A stretch of 64,000 bases of DNA from Alphaproteobacteria bacterium (GTDB lineage: Bacteria; Pseudomonadota; Alphaproteobacteria; CAAGCB01; CAG-977): NCBI GenBank assembly GCA_900768465.1, contig CAAGCY010000014.1, forward strand, positions 19,621 through 83,620. Direction: 5' to 3'. The stretch's first letter is position 1; the number at the start of each line of letters is the position of its first letter. Shown here piece after piece: positions 16,349 to 23,818 of this stretch. Below the pieces are notes generated by a model. The model made no database searches. It had not been told where the DNA came from and saw only the letters and a list, made by a program, of their open reading frames with translations. The position numbers were made by a program, and so were the translations under genes.

Positions 16349-16997
16349 CGTTTCGCCTCCTGTTGACAATGCCCATGCGTCCGCTGGTTCCCGAACGCTT
16401 CACGACGACCGTCGTTCCCGCCGCCGCGTTTCTTTTGTCGTCCAGTCCCATGTGGTCGCGGTAAAATTTGCGGCAAGCCGCCGCCTGCGCGTGGTAGTTG
16501 TTCGCTTTTGAACCGTGTTCCACGCTGTCCGATGAAATCGTCGAATTGACGGAGCCCGCGTATCCCGCCGCCATGCCGTCCAGCAGGAACGCCGCCGCCC
16601 AGTTCGCAACGGCTTCGCGGTCGGCGGGCGGAACGGTGTCCTCTGTTTCGGTTGCGACGTGCCGCTGTGTGAACCAAACCGTCAAAACGTCGCCCGTGTG
16701 CACGTCGCCGCTCAAAAGAATCTTTTCCCCCGAAAGCGACGGCACTGTTTCAAAAGGAACCCTTTTGCCGCATTCCGTTTTGATTTCCAAAACGCGGGAA
16801 AAATCCTTTTGCCAGCCGTCGGGCATTGAAAGCAAAGCCGAGCCGTCAAACTCGACCGTTTCGCACGCCGCGCGCGGTCTGTCGGACGAATAGCGGAAAA
16901 GGGCAAGCTCTATGGCGGCGGCGCGGTCTTCCGGTGAAAACCGCCCGTCGGCGTCAATCGCCAAAATATCCGTCAATTTCTGAATATCAGCCAACAT
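16341..16997 (-). CDS. Head-tail connector protein (Mu gp36 position)
   Basis: A 218-residue protein. The N-terminal part resembles adaptor proteins (helix, then SPEDRAAAIELALFRYSSDRP), and the C-terminal half is helical with a basic end. It sits right after the capsid gene, where Mu has gp36. Assignment as adaptor is from place and shape. Confidence 0.6.
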   Translation of the reverse strand: MLADIQKLTDILAIDADGRFSPEDRAAAIELALFRYSSDRPRAACETVEFDGSALLSMPDGWQKDFSRVLEIKTECGKRVPFETVPSLSGEKILLSGDVHTGDVLTVWFTQRHVATETEDTVPPADREAVANWAAAFLLDGMAAGYAGSVNSTISSDSVEHGSKANNYHAQAAACRKFYRDHMGLDDKRNAAAGTTVVVKRSGTSGRMGIVNRRRNDD

Positions 16998-17017
16998 CAG
17001 CTTGCCCTTTCACCGTT

Positions 17018-18910
17018 TTAGCCGTCCGAACCACCCGTCGGCGGGTTTTGCGCCGGCGTGACAATCGAACCCTGAAACGCGCGGTAATCGATAATCGCGC
17101 CGCCGTAGATGTGACGGATTTTGTAGGTGATCTGGTCATTCGTGAACACGCTGCCCGCCGTCGGGTTGTCCTGAATGAACAGCTCCGGTTCTTCGTTGCC
17201 GTCCAAAAATCCGATTTCCAATCCCGTGATGTCGGCGGGGTCGGCTGCCAGATACCAATCGTCTGCATCGGTCGCAAACCAGATCGGAACGATTTCAGGT
17301 TTGACCGTCTGGACGTACTGCGGGTCGTTGTTCGTGTTTCTGACAAACAGGTTGTAAGCCGATTCCTCCAATTCCGGCGGCACCAGCAAAAACGCGGGCG
17401 GAATGGACAGCACTTCGTTTGATCCCGCTTCCGTCTGTTTCATCATCGCCAGACGGCGCGCCGTAAAGCTGGCGGCGGTCAACGCTTCCGTCCCCAAGTT
17501 GCCGTGGTCGGCATGGAACAGCGTTTTCGTGTCCCCCAGCGTCGGGTTGGAAACAATCAGGTTAAACGCGAACTTTGACAGCGTTCTTTTCGCCGCGCGC
17601 GCCAGTTTAACCGGAATCTGACGGATAGCCCCGACATCGTCGTTTTTAATCATTTCCAGCGTAATCTTTTCCAATCCGCCGCGTTTCGCCGCAGAATACT
17701 TCGCGACATCGTCAGTCGGGTTGGTGACCGCCGTGTAAGCCGCCGCTTCGTTCACCGTCGGCAAATCGCCGTAGCCGCCCATGCGGACGCGTTTCTGTTC
17801 GCGGAAATCAGCCACGGGAACGATGTTCGCGAACTTGCGCCATGCGTCCAAAGCCGTCCGGTTGTTGTATTCTTTGACCATTCGGCGGGTGATCGCGTCG
17901 CCCAGCACGTTGCCGAACGATGCCGAAGTCAACGCTTCGGTGAAGTTTTCGACGCGTCCCGACACCTTGCCGTCGCCCGTCAGCTCAATGTAGGCTTCTT
18001 TGAACGACAAGGCCTGTTTGTGGTCTTTGTGCGTTTCGTCAAAGAAAGCGTCCAAGCGTTCGGCGGCTTTTTCCCCGTGGTCTTTGGTCACGGCGGTGCG
18101 TCCCGTCCCCAAGTCCGAAACCGTGGCTTCGGTGAATTTCGCCAAATAGTCCAGTTCGTCCTTGATGGCGTTTTCAACGTCGGATTCCTTGAAATCCGCC
18201 AAAGCTTCAAACTGCTTTTTCAGCCGCGTTTTCGCCATTTCCGGCAAAGAGCTGGCGGCAATCGCCGCTTTGGCGTTCGCGCGCGCTTCAACCATTCTGA
18301 TTTTATTGTCGATGTCCGCCGCCGAAACCGTCGGCGCGGGCGTGGAAACAGACGCGGTCTGTTCTGCCGTTTTTTCCTTGTCACTCATTGTTTGTCCTTC
18401 GTTGTTGATGGCTTCGATAAAGTCGATGATGCCGCCGTTCGCCCCCGGTTCGACGATTAAATCGACCGATTTGACGGCGGAGATTTTGCAGGCTTCGCGC
18501 ACCGTTTGACCGTTGATCCGCGTTGTTTTCGCCGTCGCCGACGCATCAATCGAAAAACCGAACAGGTCGGTCATTTTGTTGTCGAACGCTTCGCGCAGTT
18601 TGACGGCAATCGCGCCGTTCGGCTCAATCAGTTCAAAATCGGCTTGGATTTCCTCCGCTCCTTCGACAAAGCGGGGATTGCTCAGCCGCCCGATCAGGTT
18701 GCGGAAATCTTTGCCTTTACCCTGAATGTGCTCCTCGTCGGAACGCACCAGAACCCGCGCCCCGTCAAACAGCGGAGCCGCTTCACGCAAAGCCGCGGGG
18801 GAATAGTAGTTGCCGTTTTTGGATACGCCCGCGGAAATAACGCGGATTTTAAAGCGTTTTGCACCTTTTTCCGTCACGTCCGCCGCTTCCAAAAAATGGG
18901 ATTTGTTCAT
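17018..18910 (-). CDS. Fused prohead protease-scaffold-major capsid protein
   Basis: A 630-residue fusion. Residues 1-160 resemble a prohead protease (FKIRVISAGVSKNGNYYSPAAL, then IIDFI), residues 175-290 are a helical scaffold-like delta region, and residues 300-630 a HK97-fold Mu T-type capsid (TLFHADHGNLG, FLLVPPELEESAYNL). In Mu, I, Z and T are separate genes or nested starts. An internal ATG at 18388 preceded by AAGGA could give scaffold plus capsid without protease. The small 69-residue gene upstream shares the operon. Confidence 0.85.
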   Translation of the reverse strand: MNKSHFLEAADVTEKGAKRFKIRVISAGVSKNGNYYSPAALREAAPLFDGARVLVRSDEEHIQGKGKDFRNLIGRLSNPRFVEGAEEIQADFELIEPNGAIAVKLREAFDNKMTDLFGFSIDASATAKTTRINGQTVREACKISAVKSVDLIVEPGANGGIIDFIEAINNEGQTMSDKEKTAEQTASVSTPAPTVSAADIDNKIRMVEARANAKAAIAASSLPEMAKTRLKKQFEALADFKESDVENAIKDELDYLAKFTEATVSDLGTGRTAVTKDHGEKAAERLDAFFDETHKDHKQALSFKEAYIELTGDGKVSGRVENFTEALTSASFGNVLGDAITRRMVKEYNNRTALDAWRKFANIVPVADFREQKRVRMGGYGDLPTVNEAAAYTAVTNPTDDVAKYSAAKRGGLEKITLEMIKNDDVGAIRQIPVKLARAAKRTLSKFAFNLIVSNPTLGDTKTLFHADHGNLGTEALTAASFTARRLAMMKQTEAGSNEVLSIPPAFLLVPPELEESAYNLFVRNTNNDPQYVQTVKPEIVPIWFATDADDWYLAADPADITGLEIGFLDGNEEPELFIQDNPTAGSVFTNDQITYKIRHIYGGAIIDYRAFQGSIVTPAQNPPTGGSDG

Positions 18911-18920
18911 GACGCGCCCC

Positions 18921-19130
18921 TTATTTGTTCAAGGTGTGCTTGCGGCCGTCGCCGGTCACGACGACGACGCGGTCGCCAAAATCCGCAAAAGACAGAACGT
19001 CCCGTTCGGAAACGCCTTTGCGTCCGACGATTTCGACTTTTCTGTCCCGTAGCAGTTTCAGAACGCCCGCCTTGTCAATGCCGACAGGCTTTTCTTCGGT
19101 TTTCGGATCTTCGTTTTTCTTGTCCGCCAT
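18921..19130 (-). CDS. Small head-region protein, unknown
   Basis: A 69-residue protein: acidic/basic N-terminus (ADKKNEDPKTEEKP), then a compact fold with VLKLLRDRKVEIVGRKGVSERD. GGAG before the ATG at 19130 sets the start. Lies 10 bases before the capsid gene in the same operon. Perhaps a decoration or head-assembly protein; the family is not recognised. Confidence 0.65.
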   Translation of the reverse strand: MADKKNEDPKTEEKPVGIDKAGVLKLLRDRKVEIVGRKGVSERDVLSFADFGDRVVVVTGDGRKHTLNK

Positions 19131-19196
19131 GATGGTCTCCTTAAAAGTTCTTGCATTTCGCAACCGATAAGGACACCATAAGGCATTCGGGAATCG

Positions 19197-19225
19197 TTCA
19201 GAATTGTGTCATTTGTCAGGGGGGA
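19197..19225. repeat. 29-bp repeated element, copy A
   Basis: A 29-base sequence ending CATTTGTCAGGGGGGA occurs here and at 26702-26730 with 26 of 29 bases the same. Each copy stands at the left edge of an AT-rich accessory gene and, read on the minus strand, just upstream of a late-gene block. It may be a late-activator site or a remnant of the insertion junction. Confidence 0.75.
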
Positions 19226-19246
19226 AAGCTTTTATTCCCCTTTTTT
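19221..19246 (+). terminator. Rho-independent terminator, plus direction
   Basis: GGGGAA (19221-19226) pairs with TTCCCC (19235-19240), followed by six T. It lies just before the plus-strand accessory gene, so that gene must start its transcript after it or be attenuated by it. Confidence 0.65.
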
Positions 19247-19267
19247 AATTCACAGGGAATACGGAAC

Positions 19268-19672
19268 ATGAGTGAAGCGTGGATTGCATTTACAGGTGTT
19301 ATTGTTGGGTCTGCTATATCAGCAGGATTCACTTGGTTTATTGAATGGCGCAAATCAAAGAGCGAGGAACGCATCAGATTAAAACAAGAAGGGGAGGAAG
19401 CTTTCCGCCAAATTATTCAAATCTTTTTTTCAAAAGAAGATGTGTTCTTTAAATTCTTTTCGATACAGCCTTTATTGCCGAAAACCGCCTCTCAGCATAT
19501 TTTGGATGAGAATAAAAAAATATTAGATAATTTTTTCAATCGTAACCAAGACCTTCTGGCTAAAAGGATCAATATGTCCCCAAAACAGACGAACATAACA
19601 TCAGATTTTGCCTTAGAAGATGTCATCATTCCCTTGTTTAAAGAATTGGTATATGACAAACATCAACGTTAA
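19268..19672 (+). CDS. AT-rich single-pass membrane accessory protein
   Basis: A 134-residue protein with one N-terminal membrane segment (about residues 5-25, FTGVIVGSAISAGFTWFIEW) and a charged helical cytoplasmic part (RKSKSEERIRLKQEGEEAF). It is the only plus-strand gene in the late region and is richer in A and T than its neighbours, so it was likely acquired. Start at 19268; the frame is open further upstream. Such membrane morons often block superinfection, but nothing here proves it. Confidence 0.7.
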   Translation: MSEAWIAFTGVIVGSAISAGFTWFIEWRKSKSEERIRLKQEGEEAFRQIIQIFFSKEDVFFKFFSIQPLLPKTASQHILDENKKILDNFFNRNQDLLAKRINMSPKQTNITSDFALEDVIIPLFKELVYDKHQR

Positions 19673-19771
19673 ACGGGGGTTAAACGGGTCTGTGCGCATT
19701 TTGGCGGCAAAAAGCAAACCTCGTCCGTCCTTAAACCCAACCGCGCACACACGGGCTTTAAAATCGGTTTT

Positions 19772-19891
19772 TCATTTCGCGATGAAACTCAGCACCAAAA
19801 ACAACGCCGCCACGGCGGGCATATAGGCGTTTTTCCAGACCAGCAACAGCGGGACGCTTAACGCCAGAACGGCAATCCAGTCGTGCGTCAT
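19772..19891 (-). CDS. Very small membrane protein
   Basis: A 39-residue protein with two hydrophobic stretches (WIAVLALSVPLLLVW and MPAVAALFLVLSFIA). The start overlaps the stop of the next small gene (TGATG), a sign of coupled translation. Unknown function. Confidence 0.6.
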   Translation of the reverse strand: MTHDWIAVLALSVPLLLVWKNAYMPAVAALFLVLSFIAK

Positions 19892-20040
19892 CACGGTTTC
19901 CTTTTCAGCAAATCATACAGGCAGTAACCGACTGTTCCCAAAACGGCGACCGGCAGGAATATCAGCCCGATCACGAACGGCACGCACAAAAACGCCAATA
20001 TCATGCCAAGCGCAACCATCGTTTCCAGCAAATCCTTCAT
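19891..20040 (-). CDS. Small membrane protein
   Basis: A 49-residue protein with one long or two short membrane spans (residues 8-43) and a basic tail LLKRKP. A ribosome site (AGGGGGAAAG) precedes its ATG, which overlaps the upstream stop as ATGA. Unknown; part of a run of short late genes. Confidence 0.65.
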   Translation of the reverse strand: MKDLLETMVALGMILAFLCVPFVIGLIFLPVAVLGTVGYCLYDLLKRKP

Positions 20041-20294
20041 TCTTTCCCCCTTCCGTTCAAGGCGTTACGAGCCCACGTTCCAAATTCCTGTTCGTCCACG
20101 CCATAGCCGTTGTCGAATACTTCCCAAACCTTGCCGTCCACAACGGAAAAATGATGTTCAGGAGCGGCGTATTTTTCCAACGCTTTACGCAAGCGGACGT
20201 TTTCTTCCGAAAGGCGATATGCTCTCGCGCACAGTTTTGCCGTCGCTCTCAAATCTCGTTTGAACCGCTTAAATTTTTCTTCGGTTTCGGTCAT
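20037..20294 (-). CDS. Uncharacterised phage protein, 85 residues
   Basis: A soluble protein with a basic, helical first half (KFKRFKRDLRATAKLCARAYRLSEENVRLRKALEKYA, seen as residues 7-43) resembling a short coiled coil, then a small globular end. It overlaps both neighbours by 4 bases. I do not recognise it. Confidence 0.65.
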   Translation of the reverse strand: MTETEEKFKRFKRDLRATAKLCARAYRLSEENVRLRKALEKYAAPEHHFSVVDGKVWEVFDNGYGVDEQEFGTWARNALNGRGKE

Positions 20295-20536
20295 TTATCC
20301 CTCTCGATCACCGACCACAAACGAAGACCGGCGGGACGTTTCTGGTCGTCGTCAATGCCGAAAATACGCCAGTCGCTCCGCATAATGTTGCAGATGTTCA
20401 TACTGTCCAGCGGTTCAAAACCGTTGTGCGTCAGTTCGCAAATTTGGTCGTCAATCATGCACAAAGGGTCGGAACGACCGTCGAATATGACGGCTTCACC
20501 GGAACGCATCGCCGCCAGAGCCTCTTCAAAAAACAT
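20291..20536 (-). CDS. DUF2829/Tad2-like small protein (tentative)
   Basis: An 81-residue protein starting MFFEEALAAMRSGEAV and ending near NICNIMRSDWRIFG. That opening and the late xDWxxF element recall DUF2829 proteins, some of which (Tad2) sequester Thoeris signalling molecules. The likeness is partial: the usual Lys/Arg-Trp after the first helix is not clear. The ATG at 20536 directly follows the upstream stop. Confidence 0.45.
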   Translation of the reverse strand: MFFEEALAAMRSGEAVIFDGRSDPLCMIDDQICELTHNGFEPLDSMNICNIMRSDWRIFGIDDDQKRPAGLRLWSVIERDK

Positions 20537-20537
20537 C

Positions 20538-20732
20538 TTATTTTTTCCCGTCGAAAATAGGTTTGAAGGCAAAATAGCCGATAAGCATGACGACATAACT
20601 TTCCAAAGAGATTACCAGTCGAAACGCCCTTATTCCCCAGTTTTCCAAGGCGTACAGCTCCCAAAAGCTTGATGAAAAGAAAATGGTGTATGCGACCATA
20701 GACCAGAATAAAAAACACAACATATTTTTCAT
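20538..20732 (-). CDS. Small membrane protein, 64 residues
   Basis: Two membrane spans (about residues 3-22 and 37-56) and a basic end FDGKK. GGGGGA precedes the ATG at 20732. Could be a second holin-type protein or a membrane accessory; unknown. Confidence 0.6.
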   Translation of the reverse strand: MKNMLCFLFWSMVAYTIFFSSSFWELYALENWGIRAFRLVISLESYVVMLIGYFAFKPIFDGKK

Positions 20733-20968
20733 TTTGTATCCCCCGTATTTTTGCGATATTCCAACGCCTGATCGCACTGAAACACGATTTCGTCCCAGTC
20801 GGCGCAAAAACCGTGTTCGCTCACTTCTTGGCGGATTGCCTGCAAAGCGGCGGAACACCTGTCTATTTTTTCACGGTAAAAGTTCACCGTTTCGACAGGC
20901 AGGATTTCGTAGCGTTTCTTGGGCGAAGCGATGACAAGGCAACGGTTAAACGGCAGTTTGATTTTCAT
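20729..20968 (-). CDS. Uncharacterised phage protein, 79 residues
   Basis: Starts MKIKLPFNRCLVIASPKKRYEILPVETVNFY, then a helical part with QAIRQEVSEHGFCADWDE. A second ATG six bases upstream (20974) is equally possible. First gene after the structured RNA region; unknown function. Confidence 0.6.
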   Translation of the reverse strand: MKIKLPFNRCLVIASPKKRYEILPVETVNFYREKIDRCSAALQAIRQEVSEHGFCADWDEIVFQCDQALEYRKNTGDTK

Positions 20969-20982
20969 AACCATTCTCTTTC

Positions 20983-21011
20983 TTGCTTTTCTTTCAAGGA
21001 AAACGTATAAT
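20983..21011 (+). promoter_or_regulatory. Sigma70-type promoter on the plus strand
   Basis: TTGCTT (20983-20988), 17-base spacer, perfect TATAAT (21006-21011). Transcription would begin near 21018-21021, exactly where the structured RNA begins. Confidence 0.7.
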
Positions 21012-21020
21012 TGTATTATT

Positions 21021-21119
21021 GAAGAAAGGGCTTGCTTGGAAAGGAAGTCGGATAACAACCAGCCTCTTGCAAAAGAGTCGATGTAGCGGAGAGTAGCGCA
21101 CCCGCCTTGCCCTTTCTTC
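21021..21119 (+). ncRNA. Candidate structured small RNA, antisense to the late operon
   Basis: GAAGAAAGGGC (21021-21031) and GCCCTTTCTTC (21109-21119) form an 11-bp closing stem around 77 bases. Inside are CTCTT-GCAA-AAGAG (21064-21077, a GNRA loop on the plus strand), GTCG with CGAT (21047-21050, 21079-21082) and GCGG with CCGC (21086-21089, 21102-21105). A U-rich stretch follows. It lies in a 149-base gap in an otherwise packed operon. The strand is chosen from the promoter and the GNRA loop. No known RNA family is recognised. Confidence 0.6.
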
Positions 21120-22467
21120 ACTTTTCTTTGAGTATTTCATACGCGTTTTCATTCCTGAGATTTTGCTCTTCCATTTTCCCTGCCGTTACAATCCAGTTGC
21201 GGGATTGGGCGTTTTTGGCGTTGTCTTCCTTGCGTTGCAGGTTCACGGCGACTTTGTCATACAGCCCGTCGGGGCGTTTAAACGCGTAAATCAGCTCGTT
21301 TTTGTTTTTGGAACGCAGCACAACGTCGGCATTAGTCAATCGGTCGGGCAGATGTTTGATTGTGTTCAAATCGATCTGTTGCCCGCGCGCCTGTTTGACG
21401 GCGCGGGACAGGTGGATCAGCTGTTTGTCCGTAATGGAAATGTCCGCGCTGAACGGTTCAATCCCGCGCACTTTCAACGCCTGCAAGATTCCCGCGTCGA
21501 TAACGCCGACGGTTTTGGACGTGCCGTCCGGACGCACGCCGTCCGCCCGGCTCAATATTTTTTCCGCCCAGTTGGCGTACTCTTCGCGCCGGACATCTTG
21601 CACAATGCGCTTTTCGTTGCTTTTGTTCAGTTCGTCGGCGGTAAAAGGAACGTCGGCAGGGTGTTCGACTTCCCAATCGTCCATATAGGGCAAACAAACG
21701 CACCCGCAGTTGATTGTTTCCGCGGCGGGGGCGGTCGGGTCGCGGGGATACATCATTTTGACCCCGCCGACCGTAAAGGGTTCGTCCGCATCAACCACTT
21801 GCCCGTCCGCCATATCGTGCGTCAGCCGGCTGTGAATCTTGCCCGATCGCCGCCATTGCTTTTTCATTTTCAATCCGGTTTCCCGCGCCTGCATCAGGCG
21901 TTCCTGCGTGGCGACCGAAAAGGCGCGCCCCAGTTCCGTGTTGACGATGCGGTACGCCCGCGCCCGCCCGTTGGTGTCCAAGTGCGCCGCGATTTCCCGC
22001 GCCGCCTGAAACGGATTTTGAGCCCCGATCAGGCAAAGTCCCATTTGTTCGCTGATTTTCTTTTTCGCTTGTTCCCCGATATCCGCCAAACGGTCGGTCA
22101 TAAAGGAGCGCATCGCTTTGATTTGTTCCGTGTCCGCCCGCTGCACATGCGCGTTTAAATCAAATTTAAACATCGCTTTAACGGGTTCGTCAACCAAAGC
22201 CGCGCCCGTTTCAACCGCTTTGTCAAACCCGACGATTCCGACGGAACGCAAATCCGATTTCAGTTCTTCGGCGACACGTTCAATGTCCTTTTGCACGTTG
22301 GTCAACGCCCACATCTGATAATCGGACGGCGCGATCGCCAGACGGCTGCGGATTTCCTCTTTGGCTTTTTTCAAGAAAGCGTCAATGTCGGCGCGGGTTT
22401 GCCGCACGTCGGCGACAAAGCGTTTAAACTGCGCTTTCTTTTCCCGTTCAAACGGATTGTTCGTCAT
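21118..22467 (-). CDS. SPP1 gp7/Mu F-type head morphogenesis protein with toxin-like C-terminal domain
   Basis: A 449-residue protein. Residues about 155-275 form the gp7-type minor head domain, with the closing motif ETINCGCVCLPYMDDWEVEH. Residues about 320-449 form a separate domain (DISITDKQLIHLSR, NADVVLRSKNKNELIYAF, SRNWIVTAGKMEEQN) similar to the phage-linked Barnase/EndoU/colicin-E5/RelE-type nuclease families (PBECR). Such domains ride on head proteins that may enter the cell with phage DNA. Its stop codon lies in the closing stem of the structured RNA region. Confidence 0.85.
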   Translation of the reverse strand: MTNNPFEREKKAQFKRFVADVRQTRADIDAFLKKAKEEIRSRLAIAPSDYQMWALTNVQKDIERVAEELKSDLRSVGIVGFDKAVETGAALVDEPVKAMFKFDLNAHVQRADTEQIKAMRSFMTDRLADIGEQAKKKISEQMGLCLIGAQNPFQAAREIAAHLDTNGRARAYRIVNTELGRAFSVATQERLMQARETGLKMKKQWRRSGKIHSRLTHDMADGQVVDADEPFTVGGVKMMYPRDPTAPAAETINCGCVCLPYMDDWEVEHPADVPFTADELNKSNEKRIVQDVRREEYANWAEKILSRADGVRPDGTSKTVGVIDAGILQALKVRGIEPFSADISITDKQLIHLSRAVKQARGQQIDLNTIKHLPDRLTNADVVLRSKNKNELIYAFKRPDGLYDKVAVNLQRKEDNAKNAQSRNWIVTAGKMEEQNLRNENAYEILKEK

Positions 22468-23818
22468 ACAAGTCTTCTCCGCTTTGTTCTTTGGCGATTT
22501 TGCGGGCGCGTTCCAATTCGTCCGCCGGATCGATTTCTATGCCGATGCGGTTCAGCATGGCGGCGACGGTCGCAATCGCCGTTTCTTCGGTCATCATGCC
22601 TTTTTCAACGGCGATGCCGACGGCGACGACGGTTTGCTGCAACGCCGCCGCATAAACGGACGTGTCGCGGTGCGTCAATTCGGGGAACTGGGCGGCGGGA
22701 CGGTAATCCCGCAAATCCGACGGAACGGAGCCGATTTTTTCCATACGGCTGTAAATCGCGTAAAAACAAACGGTTTCAAGGATATGTTTCCACGTCGTCT
22801 GACGGAACTTAAACGTTTTGAACGTCGGTTCGCCCATTTCGCCCGCCGTTGAACGGTTGACGTCGCCGCCTCCGCCGTACCAATGTTCGGGCAAAGTCGC
22901 CCCGCCCATGATGTGATTGCGGACGGTTCGGGCGTTTTCCGCGCCGTTCGCCGCCTGCAAATCCGGCGTGACCGCGTTCCACGTTTCCCCGTCGTTATGC
23001 ACCCGAACACCGCCGGAATCGGGAACTTCGATTTCCGCGGCGCGTTTGCGGACGGTTTCTTCGGTCGCGCCGTGCAATGTCACGTCCCAAATGAACGCCC
23101 GCAAAGCGTCCCAACGTTCCACTTCGCCGAACAACGCCTTGTCGTACAAATCCAGCCAGTCCATAGTCGGCAACAAGTCCGACAGCCCGCGCGAAGACGA
23201 AGACAAGGCGTTGACGTTGAAATAAAAACAGTCGCCGTCCGTGTAGCTTTCGCGCAGTTTTTGCGCTTCTTCGCCGAAAAAGCTTTCGTCGCCCGGAACG
23301 ATGATGCGGTATTTTTTGGCTTTGCGCTTTTTGCCCAAAGCTTTGGTCACCACGCCGATCGGCTGTTCCGTGTTGTCCGGATCGGTCACTATTTCTTTAA
23401 TCAGCCCCGGATCGAGATACCCCAGACGCACCGCCCCGTTTGTCGGATTTTTGAACACGGGCCAGCATTGTTCCCCGAACAGGGAAAGCTCCCGCACTTT
23501 CTTGGGCAGTTTGATGTCCATCTGGTTGATCGGGTCGTTCCAAAACTCGTCCAGCCATTGTTTGGCGTCCTCGTTCTGAACGCTCATCGTCACGCCCTCC
23601 GCCAGCAGATAGACCAGCGGCAGTTCAATGATGCGGTTCGCCAGCGGATTGCTTTTCCACAGAAAAACCGCCAGTTCCTGCATTCTTTCCTGCGTCAGTG
23701 AAGACAGCGAACGGTCTTTGTCGCCCGTCAGTTTGGTAAATCCCTCTTCTTCGACGGAAACGGTCGCTCCCGCCGATTCAACGAACTTTTCGGGTTGTTT
23801 CTTTTTAAATCCAAACAC
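22448..23818 (-). CDS. Portal protein (Mu gp29, DUF935)
   Basis: A 456-residue portal of the DUF935 family. Recognisable parts are LLAEGVTMSVQNEDAKQW, the stem region around KKRKAKKYRI and the crown helix near DPADELERA at the end. It forms the dodecameric DNA gate of the head. It overlaps both terminase and head morphogenesis genes. Confidence 0.92.
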   Translation of the reverse strand: MFGFKKKQPEKFVESAGATVSVEEEGFTKLTGDKDRSLSSLTQERMQELAVFLWKSNPLANRIIELPLVYLLAEGVTMSVQNEDAKQWLDEFWNDPINQMDIKLPKKVRELSLFGEQCWPVFKNPTNGAVRLGYLDPGLIKEIVTDPDNTEQPIGVVTKALGKKRKAKKYRIIVPGDESFFGEEAQKLRESYTDGDCFYFNVNALSSSSRGLSDLLPTMDWLDLYDKALFGEVERWDALRAFIWDVTLHGATEETVRKRAAEIEVPDSGGVRVHNDGETWNAVTPDLQAANGAENARTVRNHIMGGATLPEHWYGGGGDVNRSTAGEMGEPTFKTFKFRQTTWKHILETVCFYAIYSRMEKIGSVPSDLRDYRPAAQFPELTHRDTSVYAAALQQTVVAVGIAVEKGMMTEETAIATVAAMLNRIGIEIDPADELERARKIAKEQSGEDLYDEQSV

